NCBI RefSeq assembly: GCF_016598475.1 | Contig: NZ_JAEMUX010000069.1 | Location: 1-48,356, forward strand | DNA length: 48,356 nt | Direction: 5' to 3' | DNA from: Streptomyces adelaidensis | GTDB taxonomy: Bacteria; Actinomycetota; Actinomycetes; Streptomycetales; Streptomycetaceae | Part shown: in pieces, positions 41,557 through 48,356 of the stretch | Numbering within the stretch: the first letter of the stretch is position 1 | Layout: each line of letters begins with the position of its first letter | Program-made: the position numbers and the translations under genes | Notes under the pieces: generated by a model | What the model was told of the DNA's origin: nothing | Databases searched by the model: none | Seen by the model: only the letters and a program-made list of their open reading frames with translations

Positions 41557-41562
41557 CGCGGC

Positions 41563-41874
41563 GTGCTTGATACGACGCCGTTGACCCGTGCCGTGGAACA
41601 TTTCGCCGACCGGTTGCGGGCGGCGCCGCAGAGCCGGCTCCAGCGTGGCGCTGCCACGGAGGCACTGGGGCTGGCCAGGGAGTTGGCACTGCGTGCCCAG
41701 CGGCTGGAGTCGCCGGCGGGGCCGCTTCGCGAGATGCCGGACGCCGGGATGTTCGCGGCGGCCGATCAGGTCATGGTCGCCGGGAACGATCTCGCGCTGG
41801 TGTTGGCGGATGCGGGGGAGCTGGCGCAGGCCGTGGGGCTCGTGGAGGAGGCTCAGCGGCGGGCCGGGGTGTGA
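41563..41874 (+). CDS. Conserved small hypothetical protein
   Basis: About 103 residues, all helical: TRAVEHFADRLRAAPQSRLQRGAATEALGLARELALRAQRLE, then MFAAADQVMVAGNDLALVLADAG. No signal, no TM segment, no recognised domain. GTG 41563 is favoured because a promoter -10 lies six bases upstream; the frame would be open to 41515, but the extra residues overlap the promoter. It diverges from the DUF4287 gene. Confidence 0.7.
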   Translation: MLDTTPLTRAVEHFADRLRAAPQSRLQRGAATEALGLARELALRAQRLESPAGPLREMPDAGMFAAADQVMVAGNDLALVLADAGELAQAVGLVEEAQRRAGV

Positions 41875-41947
41875 GCGTCGGGCCGGACCGGGGTGCCTGT
41901 TCGCCGTAGGGGGCGTTCGTCGAGGGCGGGTGCGGGTTCGTCCGTGT

Positions 41948-41981
41948 CCTCGCGCAGTTCCCCGCGTCCCTGAAAAACAGG
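41948..41981. repeat. Half copy of the foldback repeat
   Basis: CGCGCAGTTCCCCGCGTCCCTG (split here: CGCGCAGTTCCCC then GCGTCCCTG) followed by a CCCTG-AAAAA-CAGGG hairpin. It matches the left half of the complete elements at 34.4 and 44.5 kb and lies in the 142-base convergent gap, where it may act as a terminator. Confidence 0.65.
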
Positions 41982-42016
41982 GCATGGCCGCCCCTCACCG
42001 GCAGGGGAAAGGTGCC

Positions 42017-42808
42017 CTACAGCGACGCGATCACCCTGTCCGCAAGGATGTAGACCATGTCCTCGCCGCACTGGAAGGTGAGGGTGTAGGCGCCGGAGAT
42101 GCCTGAGCCGCCGAGGAGGACGGGGGTTTCGCCGGTGTGGAGGGCGCCGGCGAGGCGTTCGGCGGTCTCGCGGTGGCCGGGGGTCATGCAGAGGGTGGTG
42201 CCGTCGGCGAAGACGTAGACGTCGAGGGTGCCGAGGGGGCCCGGGCGGACGTCGGCCAGCTCGGTGCGGGACGCGGCGAGGTCCTCCAGGCAGGCGACCG
42301 TACGCTCGTGGTCGTTGGTGACCGGGGACTGCACCGGGACGAAGTCCGGGTGCGAGGGGTGGCGGCGGCGGGCCGCGGCCAGCTCCGCGGAGTCCCCGGC
42401 GAACTCGTCGCCCTCCAGGCTCGGCTCGGTCACCGGCTCAAGGTGCTCCAGACCCGCGAAATCGGACTGCCGGGGCAGGAACAGCTCACTGTCGGGCAGA
42501 CCCAGCAGAGAAGGCGTGTCGGAGATGTCACGGGCCTCCTGAGCGGCCCAGAACGCCCGCGCCTCGGCGAGCTCACGCTCCCGCTCCTCGGCGAGCGCCT
42601 CGGCGACGGCGGCGCGTATCTCCTCGGTGTCGGAGGCCGCCCGGGCGGCCGGCACCACGGCCCGCGCCCCGGCGGTCCGGCTCTCGGCGAGCTCGGCGCG
42701 CAGGGCGGTGACCTGTCGGCGCAGCCTCGTGAGGGCGCGCAGGACGGCGACGCCCACGGCGGCGGTGGCGGCCGTGGTGAGCAGCAAGGCGATCGGCATA
42801 GCGCTCAC
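42017..42808 (-). CDS. Membrane-anchored coiled-coil protein, unknown function
   Basis: About 263 residues. One N-terminal TM helix (about 4-24), then a coiled coil (about 25-90, ALRAELAESRTAG and ALAEERERELAEARAFW), a Pro/Glu-rich linker, and a C-terminal globular part with GTLDVYVFADGTTLCMTPGHRETAERLA. I take GTG 42808 (GGGAG seven bases upstream); an ATG three codons further in is the alternative. It is on the same strand as the thiolase gene upstream, but 280 bases with a terminator separate them. I do not recognise the family. Confidence 0.78.
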   Translation of the reverse strand: MSAMPIALLLTTAATAAVGVAVLRALTRLRRQVTALRAELAESRTAGARAVVPAARAASDTEEIRAAVAEALAEERERELAEARAFWAAQEARDISDTPSLLGLPDSELFLPRQSDFAGLEHLEPVTEPSLEGDEFAGDSAELAAARRRHPSHPDFVPVQSPVTNDHERTVACLEDLAASRTELADVRPGPLGTLDVYVFADGTTLCMTPGHRETAERLAGALHTGETPVLLGGSGISGAYTLTFQCGEDMVYILADRVIASL

Positions 42809-43006
42809 TGACGTACTCCCGGTTCAAAGTCGACCCCCGACTTCCTACATCAGCTTGAAGGGTGGACTAACCAGCTGTCAGTGCGTAACGTCACGAAACG
42901 GGCATGGATTTCGACCCGGTGTTTAGTGCTGAAACTGCTCTGACCTGCGTAAATCCCTCTCCGGAGGGAGATAGGTCACATCCTGGGGGAGATTGGATCA
43001 CAAAAC

Positions 43007-43041
43007 GGCCCGGAGCCCCGTAGTTTCCGGGACCCCGGGCC
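43007..43041 (-). terminator. Terminator after thiolase gene
   Basis: Seven-base-pair stem GGCCCGG/CCGGGCC with an imperfect inner region, followed on the minus strand by GTTTTGTG, consistent with termination of the thiolase transcript. Confidence 0.55.
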
Positions 43042-43088
43042 ATAGCCTCACGGTACGCACCCGTGTGGCCGCGGGCGTACGCGGGTTG

Positions 43089-44309
43089 TCAGCTGAGGCG
43101 CTCGATGACCATCGCCATGCCCTGGCCGCCGCCGACGCACATCGTCTCCAGGCCGAACTGCTTGTCGTGGAACTGGAGCGAGTTGATGAGCGTGCCGGTG
43201 ATGCGGGCGCCGGTCATGCCGAAGGGGTGGCCGACGGCGATGGCGCCGCCGTTCACGTTCAGCTTGTCCAGCGGGATGTCCAGGTCGCGGTAGGAGGGGA
43301 TCACCTGGGCGGCGAAGGCCTCGTTGATCTCGAACAGGTCGATGTCGTCGACGGTGAGGCCCGCGCGGGACAGGGCCTGCTTCGACGCCGCCACCGGGCC
43401 GTAGCCCATGATCTCGGGGGAGAGGCCCGAGACGCCCGTCGAGACGATCCGGGCGAGCGGGGTCAGGCCCAGCTCGCGGGCCTTCGTGTCCGACATGATC
43501 ACGAGGGCGGCGGCGCCGTCGTTGAGCGGGCAGCAGTTGCCGGCGGTGACCAGGCCGTCGGTGCGGAAGACCGGCTTCAGGCCCTGCACGGCCTCCAGCG
43601 TGACGCCCGCGCGCGGGCCGTCGTCCGCGCTGACGACCGTGCCGTCGGGCAGCGTCACCGGGGTGATCTCGCGCTCCCAGAAGCCCTTCTTGATGGCTTC
43701 CTCGGCGAGGTTCTGCGAGCGGACACCGAACTCGTCCATGTCCTGGCGGGTCACGCCCCACTGGCGGGCCAGGTTCTCGGCGGTCTGCCCCATCGCGATG
43801 TACGGGTCGGGGAGCAGGCCGTCCTCGCGCGGGTCGTGCCAGTCGGCGCCCTCCGACTTGGACACGGCCTCCGTACGGGCCACGGCCTCCTCGAAGAGGG
43901 GGTTCTGTGTGCCGGGCAGGCCGTCGCTGGTGCCCTTCACGCTGCGTGACACCGTCTCGACACCGGCCGAGATGAAGACGTCGCCCTCGCCCGCCTTGAT
44001 GGCGTGCAGCGCCATGCGGGAGGTCTGGAGCGAGGAGGAACAGTAACGGGTGACCGTGCAGCCCGGCAGGTGGTCCATGCCCATCTGCACGGCGACGATC
44101 CGGCCCAGGTTGTGGCCCGACTCGCCGCCGGGGAGGCCGCAGCCCAGCATCAGGTCGTCGATGTCCTTCGGGTCCAGCTCCGGGACCTTCGCCAGGGCCG
44201 CCTCGATGATCGTGGCGGTCAGGTCGTCGGGGCGCAGGTCCTTGAGTGAGCCCTTGAATGCGCGGCCGATGGGGGAGCGGGCGGCTGAGACGATCACGGC
44301 TTCGGGCAT
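43089..44309 (-). CDS. Acetyl-CoA C-acyltransferase (thiolase)
   Basis: Thiolase of about 406 residues; catalyses thiolytic cleavage of 3-ketoacyl-CoA in beta-oxidation (or the reverse condensation). Active residues are visible: nucleophile Cys90 in VTRYCSSSLQ, His361 in NGGAIAVGHPFGMTGAR, and Cys391 in CVGGGQGMAM. NEAFAAQ is also present. I start at ATG 44309, five bases after GGAG; a GTG one codon upstream is too close to that site. Two palindromic CGTACGTA sites lie within 70 bases upstream and may be operators for a fatty-acid-responsive regulator. Confidence 0.93.
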   Translation of the reverse strand: MPEAVIVSAARSPIGRAFKGSLKDLRPDDLTATIIEAALAKVPELDPKDIDDLMLGCGLPGGESGHNLGRIVAVQMGMDHLPGCTVTRYCSSSLQTSRMALHAIKAGEGDVFISAGVETVSRSVKGTSDGLPGTQNPLFEEAVARTEAVSKSEGADWHDPREDGLLPDPYIAMGQTAENLARQWGVTRQDMDEFGVRSQNLAEEAIKKGFWEREITPVTLPDGTVVSADDGPRAGVTLEAVQGLKPVFRTDGLVTAGNCCPLNDGAAALVIMSDTKARELGLTPLARIVSTGVSGLSPEIMGYGPVAASKQALSRAGLTVDDIDLFEINEAFAAQVIPSYRDLDIPLDKLNVNGGAIAVGHPFGMTGARITGTLINSLQFHDKQFGLETMCVGGGQGMAMVIERLS

Positions 44310-44330
44310 CACGGCTCCATTGGCGTATGG

Positions 44331-44378
44331 CGTACGTACGGAAAGCTGGGCTGTGGGGGAAGTTACCCGTACGTATGG
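44331..44378. promoter_or_regulatory. Two CGTACGTA palindromes upstream of thiolase
   Basis: CGTACGTACG (44331-44340) and CCGTACGTATGG (44367-44378) have centres 37 bases apart, directly upstream of the thiolase start. They look like TetR-type operators on both faces of its promoter. The regulator is not in the window. Confidence 0.5.
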
Positions 44379-44449
44379 TCGGGGTCACGGACATGGGGGT
44401 GTGACTCCGGCCGCACTTTTCTAAGCGCTTGCTTTTTGGCTCCGCCGTG

Positions 44450-44637
44450 CCAGGAGCTCGGGGGGTGGGGTGCGTTGGAGGGTGCGGGCCCGGTGGGGGC
44501 TGTTCGCGCAGTTCCCCGCGCCCCTAAAGGCGAAAAGCACGGGGCGCAGCCCCTGCTTTTCAGGGGCGCGGGGAACTGCGCGAGCAACTACAACGCACCC
44601 GCAGCCGCCCACGCACCCCAACCCCCCGAGCTCCTGG
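44450..44637. repeat. MITE-like foldback element, complete copy with outer arms
   Basis: Nested inverted repeats: outer arms CCAGGAGCTCGGGGGG... (44450-44474) and the complement at 44611-44637 with one mismatch; inner arms of at least 21 bases (44505-44525 and 44562-44582); and a central AAAAGC/GCTTTT hairpin. The whole 188 bases can fold on themselves. It fills most of the gap between thiolase and the SGNH hydrolase. Confidence 0.85.
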
Positions 44638-44645
44638 GCGCGTCC

Positions 44646-45719
44646 CTACGCCTCCGCGGCAGCGCTGGGCGCCGGGTCCGTGGCCGGGACCCGCCGCCGC
44701 CGGCGGCGTTTGAGCAGTGCCCAGGGCCCACGCGGCCCCGTGGGCATCGCGGCCGTCACCTCCGTGCCCGCCTCCGACGCGGCCTCCGCGGCCGCGCGGG
44801 CCACCGGCAGGAACCCCTCGCGGCGGCTGACGTCGGGCCGCTCCTCCTCCGCCGGCCACAGGCCCAGCGTGGCGCAGACGGTCGGCAGGAGAGCCATCGC
44901 CGCGGTCGCGTACCCCTCCGCGGAGGGGTGGTAGTTGTCGGGGCCGAACAGTTCGCGCGGGTTCTGCTCGAACTCGGGGCCGAGGAGATCGCCCAGGGAC
45001 ACGGTGCGGCCGCCCTGTTCGACGGTTCCGATCGTCTGGGCGGCCGCCAGTTGCCGCGAGGCCCGGCGGGCGAGCCAGCGCAACGGCTGCTGCACCGGCT
45101 CGATCGTGCCCAGGTCGGGACAGGTGCCGACCACCACCTCGGCCCCGGCCGTCCGCAGCCGCCGTACCGCCGAGGACAGGTGGCGGACCGAGCGGGTCGG
45201 GGGCATCCGGTGGGTCACGTCGTTCGCGCCGATCATGATCACGCAGACGTCGGGGAGCCGGGCCGAGTCCTCCAGGACCAGCGACACCTGCCGGTCCAGG
45301 TCGTCCGACTGGGCCCCCGGCAGCGCGACGATGCGCAGCCGCACCGGGTGCTCGGCCACCGCCGCGAGCCCCGAGGCGATGAGCGCGCCCGGGGTCTGCC
45401 GGGCCCGGTGGACGCCCTGGCCGGCGGCGGTGGAGTCACCCAGCATGACCAGCCGGAGCGGAGGATCGTCAGGGGCGTCGTACGCGCTGCCGTAGGAGCC
45501 GGACGCCCGGCCGTACCGGCTGCCGTACACATGGCCGTACAGGCCCTGCGCGCTCGGCGGACGCGGGCTGTGCCCGTTGCCCACGTGACGCTTGGCCATC
45601 CGTACCTCGGCCAGCAGCACACCCATGGCGGCCGCACCGACCAGCCCGATGCCGCCACCGCCGTACGCCGCGCCCGCCGCGATGCGCCGGGCCACCCTCG
45701 CTCTGGACATACTCGTCAT
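44646..45719 (-). CDS. SGNH/GDSL-type hydrolase
   Basis: About 357 residues. An N-terminal membrane segment (about 15-34) is followed by an SGNH esterase domain: block I LVMLGDSTAAGQGV (Ser in GDST), block III CVIMIGANDVTH, and block V with the catalytic His in NYHPSAEGYA. A basic C-terminal tail ends the protein. Probably a membrane-attached lipase/esterase or carbohydrate deacylase on the cell surface. I use ATG 45719, the first of two nearby ATGs after GGAGG; longer starts only add Arg-rich residues. It diverges from the cystathionine beta-synthase gene. Confidence 0.88.
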   Translation of the reverse strand: MTSMSRARVARRIAAGAAYGGGGIGLVGAAAMGVLLAEVRMAKRHVGNGHSPRPPSAQGLYGHVYGSRYGRASGSYGSAYDAPDDPPLRLVMLGDSTAAGQGVHRARQTPGALIASGLAAVAEHPVRLRIVALPGAQSDDLDRQVSLVLEDSARLPDVCVIMIGANDVTHRMPPTRSVRHLSSAVRRLRTAGAEVVVGTCPDLGTIEPVQQPLRWLARRASRQLAAAQTIGTVEQGGRTVSLGDLLGPEFEQNPRELFGPDNYHPSAEGYATAAMALLPTVCATLGLWPAEEERPDVSRREGFLPVARAAAEAASEAGTEVTAAMPTGPRGPWALLKRRRRRRVPATDPAPSAAAEA

Positions 45720-45879
45720 GCGCCGCCGCCACCTCCTCGTAGCCGTACAACCACTCCTTGCCCCGTACCGGCACTCGGCCAATCCCGACGGTGGGTGAAC
45801 AGGGAGAAGAAGAACGAGGGTGGGGCTTAGGCTGGCGGAACATCACGACCATCCCTCTTTTGCGGCTCCGGAGACAACG

Positions 45880-47280
45880 GTGCGATTCCACGACTCGATG
45901 ATCAGCCTCGTCGGCAACACCCCGCTGCTGAGGCTCAACAGCGTGACCGAGGGTATCCAGGCGACCGTCCTGGCCAAGGTCGAGTACTTCAATCCCGGCG
46001 GTTCCGTGAAGGACCGCATCGCGCTGCGCATGATCGAGGCGGCGGAGAAGAGCGGGGAGCTCGAGCCCGGCGGCACGATCGTGGAGCCGACCAGCGGCAA
46101 CACGGGCGTGGGGCTCGCCATCGTCGCCCAGCAGAAGGGGTACAAGTGCATCTTCGTGTGCCCCGACAAGGTGAGCACCGACAAGATCAACGTGCTCAGG
46201 GCGTACGGCGCCGAGGTCGTCGTCTGCCCGACCGCGGTCGACCCCGAGCACCCCGACTCGTACTACAACGTGTCCGACCGGCTGGTCCGCGAGACCCCCG
46301 GCGCCTGGAAGCCCGACCAGTACTCCAACCCCCACAACCCGCTCTCCCACTACCACTCGACCGGCCCTGAGCTGTGGGAGCAGACGGACGGGCGGATCAC
46401 CCACTTCGTGGCGGGCGTCGGCACCGGCGGGACCATCTCCGGCACCGGCCGGTACCTGAAGGACGCCAGCGAGGGCCGCGTCCAGGTGATCGGTGCCGAC
46501 CCGGAGGGGTCCGTCTACTCCGGCGGGTCCGGGCGGCCGTATCTCGTCGAGGGCGTCGGTGAGGACTTCTGGCCGACCGCCTACGACCGGACCGTCGCCG
46601 ACGAGATCATCGCCGTGTCCGACAAGGACTCCTTCCAGATGACCCGGCGGCTGGCCAAGGAGGAGGGGCTGCTGGTGGGCGGCTCCTGCGGCATGGCCGT
46701 CGTCGCCGCGCTGCGCGTCGCCGAGCGGCTCGGGCCGGACGACGTCGTGGTCGTCCTGCTGCCGGACAGCGGACGCGGCTACCTCAGCAAGATCTTCAAC
46801 GACGAGTGGATCGGTCAACATGGGTTCAGCGAGGACAAGCCCAGCACCGAACCAACGGCCGGACGGGTCCTGGCACAGAAGGCGGACGCGGAGACGGGTG
46901 GCATCCCGAGCTTCGTACACATGCACCCCACGGAGACCGTAGGGGACGCGATCAAGGTGCTACGTGAGTTTGGGGTGTCCCAGATGCCGGTGGTTGCTCC
47001 GGGAGCGGGGCACCCCGACGTGATGGCAGGAGAGGTGATCGGCGCAGTGGAGGAGCGAGTGTTGTTGCACGCCCTCTACGCCGAGCGCACGCCCGCTGAT
47101 GCTCCGCTGGAGAAGCACATGTCAGAGCCGCTGCCGGTGGTCGGATCTGGAGAACCGGTGGCGCGCCTGATGTCCGCCCTTGAAGGCCGGGACGCGGCGG
47201 TTGTGCTCGTTGACGGCAAGCCTGCCGGAATCGTCACCCGCCAAGATCTCTTGGCCTTCCTCACAGCCGCAGGCGGCTGA
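45880..47280 (+). CDS. cbs: Cystathionine beta-synthase with CBS domain pair
   Basis: PLP enzyme joining serine (or acetylserine) and homocysteine in transsulfuration; about 466 residues. Lys44 in GGSVKDRIALR binds PLP, SGNTG (72-76) follows, and GVGTGGTISGTG holds the phosphate. A CBS-domain pair (about 345-465) forms the C-terminus. I start at GTG 45880 with GGAG six bases upstream. The oddity is codon use: the first 310 codons end almost only in G or C, but from about 46813 onward roughly a quarter end in A or T (for example TTG TTG, GTT GCT, TCA, GAA). The join is abrupt, so the 3' third seems to have a different origin. Confidence 0.9.
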   Translation: MRFHDSMISLVGNTPLLRLNSVTEGIQATVLAKVEYFNPGGSVKDRIALRMIEAAEKSGELEPGGTIVEPTSGNTGVGLAIVAQQKGYKCIFVCPDKVSTDKINVLRAYGAEVVVCPTAVDPEHPDSYYNVSDRLVRETPGAWKPDQYSNPHNPLSHYHSTGPELWEQTDGRITHFVAGVGTGGTISGTGRYLKDASEGRVQVIGADPEGSVYSGGSGRPYLVEGVGEDFWPTAYDRTVADEIIAVSDKDSFQMTRRLAKEEGLLVGGSCGMAVVAALRVAERLGPDDVVVVLLPDSGRGYLSKIFNDEWIGQHGFSEDKPSTEPTAGRVLAQKADAETGGIPSFVHMHPTETVGDAIKVLREFGVSQMPVVAPGAGHPDVMAGEVIGAVEERVLLHALYAERTPADAPLEKHMSEPLPVVGSGEPVARLMSALEGRDAAVVLVDGKPAGIVTRQDLLAFLTAAGG

Positions 47281-47296
47281 TTTACCCGGGGCTGAG

Positions 47297-47434
47297 ATGG
47301 CAGGGAAGTCGGAGCTCTCGCAGGAGCGTGACGCGTGGGTTGAGCGGGAGCTGAGCAAGCTTCTGCCCGCCATCACTGAGGACACTTGGCCAGAGGTGTG
47401 GGTGTGGGCTGTGATCAGCCCGCAGGCAGCCTGA
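47297..47434 (+). CDS. Small hypothetical protein of the accessory tail
   Basis: A 45-residue frame from ATG 47297: acidic, with SELSQERDAWVERELSKLLPAI and a Trp-rich end. Codon use matches the lower-GC tail rather than the core genes. The ribosome site is weak. A good terminator follows within 20 bases, which supports a real short transcript. The function is unknown; small genes like this accompany integrated elements. Confidence 0.5.
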   Translation: MAGKSELSQERDAWVERELSKLLPAITEDTWPEVWVWAVISPQAA

Positions 47435-47448
47435 CCCCACAGAAGACA

Positions 47449-47480
47449 AAGACCCCGGAGGCAGGTGCCTCCGGGGTCTT
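47449..47480 (+). terminator. Terminator after small gene
   Basis: AAGACCCCGGAGGCA (47449-47463) pairs perfectly with 47466-47480, ending in TCTT, with a minimal loop. Confidence 0.8.
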
Positions 47481-47529
47481 CCGCTAGGCGGTCACTTGGC
47501 GGCATGACACCTATGGAACGGATCACCAG

Positions 47530-47937
47530 ATGCCCGAGCGGCGTACGCAGAGCAAGACTCCCAAAGTCCTCTCAGTCCGCCGGAACGACAGGATGAACGG
47601 CGACCCAGCCACGATCCGGCAAGCTTTCAAGGACGACACCGAAGCCACCCGTTGGGCTAGCCACATCGCTGCCAACATCCTTCGGCACACGTGGGTGAAC
47701 GGCCACGAGGAGCCCGGCCAGCTCCCCGGCATGCGGAGCCGGTCGGAGGCCCCTCAAAGGGCCGTATTGGCAGCCGTACGACGCAGGTCAGAGGGCCGCG
47801 CCTCAGCAACGATCAGAGCCCCTGTCAAGGACACAGACAGGGGTTCTCGGGCTCTGAGCGCATGTAGGTTCTCCCGGATCGAGGCCAATTGGCCTCGATT
47901 GACCTGCGAATCTTCTGGGTCGTCTGATGTTCGGTGA
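47530..47937 (+). CDS. Possible accessory gene fragment
   Basis: An open frame of 135 codons from ATG 47530. The first half reads like a real protein (VRRNDRMNGDPATIRQAFKDD and WASHIAANILRHTWVN) but the second half crosses a terminator-like hairpin and a palindrome, which suggests a truncated or decayed gene. No ribosome site and no family are evident. Confidence 0.25.
   Translation: MPERRTQSKTPKVLSVRRNDRMNGDPATIRQAFKDDTEATRWASHIAANILRHTWVNGHEEPGQLPGMRSRSEAPQRAVLAAVRRRSEGRASATIRAPVKDTDRGSRALSACRFSRIEANWPRLTCESSGSSDVR
47815..47847. terminator. Terminator-like hairpin in the tail
   Basis: AGAGCCCCTGTC pairs with GACAGGGGTTCT (one wobble), arms 47815-47826 and 47836-47847. Confidence 0.55.
47878..47899. 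repeat. Perfect 22-bp palindrome
   Basis: The half-site ATCGAGGCCAA is repeated in exact inverse. Its core GAGGCC relates to the GAGGCCAC/GTGGCCTC repeats further right. Confidence 0.75.
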
Positions 47938-47953
47938 GCAAGATCTTCCGCGT

Positions 47954-48301
47954 AACGAGGCCACTACTCGTTGGTAGCTATCAGACACTGGCTCCTGCGT
48001 GCGTGTCCGCTGGACCGTAGCTCTTCCTCTTCGGCACGTTCTTCCGGTCTTCCTTGCTGGTGTGGCGGCGGATCGTCGTTGTGGTGAAGCCGAGCCTGTG
48101 AGCGACCTCGCGCATGCTGAACGCTCCGGTAGCGAGCATCTCCTGAGCCACCTGTTTCTGGTGGGGGCCGAACAGGCGGTCCTGTGTTTGTGACGACGGA
48201 CCGTTGTGTCATGCGCATAGCTGCCCCGTGGTTTCATCGGGGCCAAGTGGCCTCGCAGTGGCCCTCATTGCTGAGAAGTGGCCTCGCTCGCTGAGAAGCT
48301 A
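47954..48301. repeat. Inverted GAGGCCAC repeats flanking the recombinase relic
   Basis: ACGAGGCCACTACTC (from about 47955) at the left and GAGAAGTGGCCTCGCT at 48282-48297 at the right match in inverse orientation in 14 of 16 positions; a further GTGGCCTCGC copy lies near 48247. They enclose the helix-turn-helix relic, like the ends of a small mobile unit. The last 145 bases of the window beyond the relic hold only these repeats. Confidence 0.5.
47981..48208 (-). pseudogene. Serine-recombinase C-terminal HTH remnant
   Basis: The minus-strand frame ending at a stop at 47983-47981 encodes QKQVAQEMLATGAFSMREVAHRLGFTTTTIRRH, matching the Hin/resolvase C-terminal helix-turn-helix. The frame is closed upstream by a TGA at 48211-48209, with no ATG or GTG before the domain begins, and the catalytic N-terminal domain with its Ser is missing. 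It is most simply a decayed or truncated invertase/resolvase gene. A stand-alone HTH protein using GTG 48151 is a weaker alternative. Confidence 0.55.
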
Positions 48302-48356
48302 CAGCGCACGGGATCAGACGTGGAAGTGCCTCGCCTCTTCCACGAAGCTCTTCCAT

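Noticed and set aside
47530..47600. tRNA-like D-arm sequence (GCCCGAGCGGC)
   Set aside because: No acceptor stem, no T loop and no valid anticodon loop could be formed around it.

Overview
The window is chromosomal DNA from a Streptomyces species. The evidence is the very high G+C content with nearly all codons ending in G or C, frequent GTG and TTG starts, and a gene set typical of the genus: enolase beside divIC, two resuscitation-promoting-factor genes with a c-di-AMP riboswitch, mfd, a CYP107-type P450, and the leucyl tRNA that reads UUA (bldA). From memory, the order resembles the conserved S. coelicolor core stretch running from cystathionine beta-synthase through eno to mfd. That synteny is recalled, not computed.

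Layout. 1-5.9 kb: the end of a hypothetical gene, an MFS drug exporter, and a MacB/LolD-type ABC operon. 5.9-8.1 kb: a secreted phospholipase A2 with a rare TTA codon, and a DUF2079 membrane protein. 8.5-16 kb: mfd, a TetR regulator facing an SCO6745-type gene with paired operators between them, a secreted HNH nuclease-like lipoprotein, and two envelope proteins. 16.1-26.1 kb: an orphan N6-adenine methylase-like protein, a membrane protein coupled to a Ser/Thr kinase, a SurA-like lipoprotein, mazG, a P-loop NTPase with Sel1-like repeats, and the P450. 26.2-28.4 kb: two Rpf cell-wall hydrolases, the second behind a ydaO-type riboswitch. 28.9-34.2 kb: eno, divIC, DUF501, Ppx/GppA, and an NDH-2 NADH dehydrogenase with a Rex-like operator. 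34.5-39.4 kb: a cyclopropane-fatty-acid-synthase-like methyltransferase and a second MacB-type ABC operon, inverted relative to the first. 39.9 kb: bldA. 40.2-47.3 kb: a Bax-inhibitor-1 membrane protein, small conserved genes, thiolase, an SGNH hydrolase and cystathionine beta-synthase. 47.3-48.4 kb: an AT-richer tail with a recombinase relic and inverted repeats, which looks like the edge of an integrated element.

How the genes connect. Several cell-envelope functions cluster here: Rpf hydrolases, divIC, a cyclopropane synthase, two FtsX-type exporters, lipoproteins and SGNH/phospholipase enzymes. Each is tied to a different global signal: c-di-AMP (riboswitch), NADH/NAD+ (Rex) and development (bldA/UUA). 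Redox and central metabolism are represented by eno, NDH-2 and thiolase.

The most notable observations are: (i) bldA and an apparently bldA-dependent phospholipase gene in the same window; (ii) an abrupt change in codon use inside the cystathionine beta-synthase gene, suggesting an element that inserted there and supplied a replacement 3' end; (iii) a P-loop NTPase with Sel1-like repeats sitting between mazG and the P450; (iv) a methylase-like protein whose catalytic Asn is His; (v) several MITE-like foldback repeats; and (vi) a minisatellite just upstream of the Rex site.
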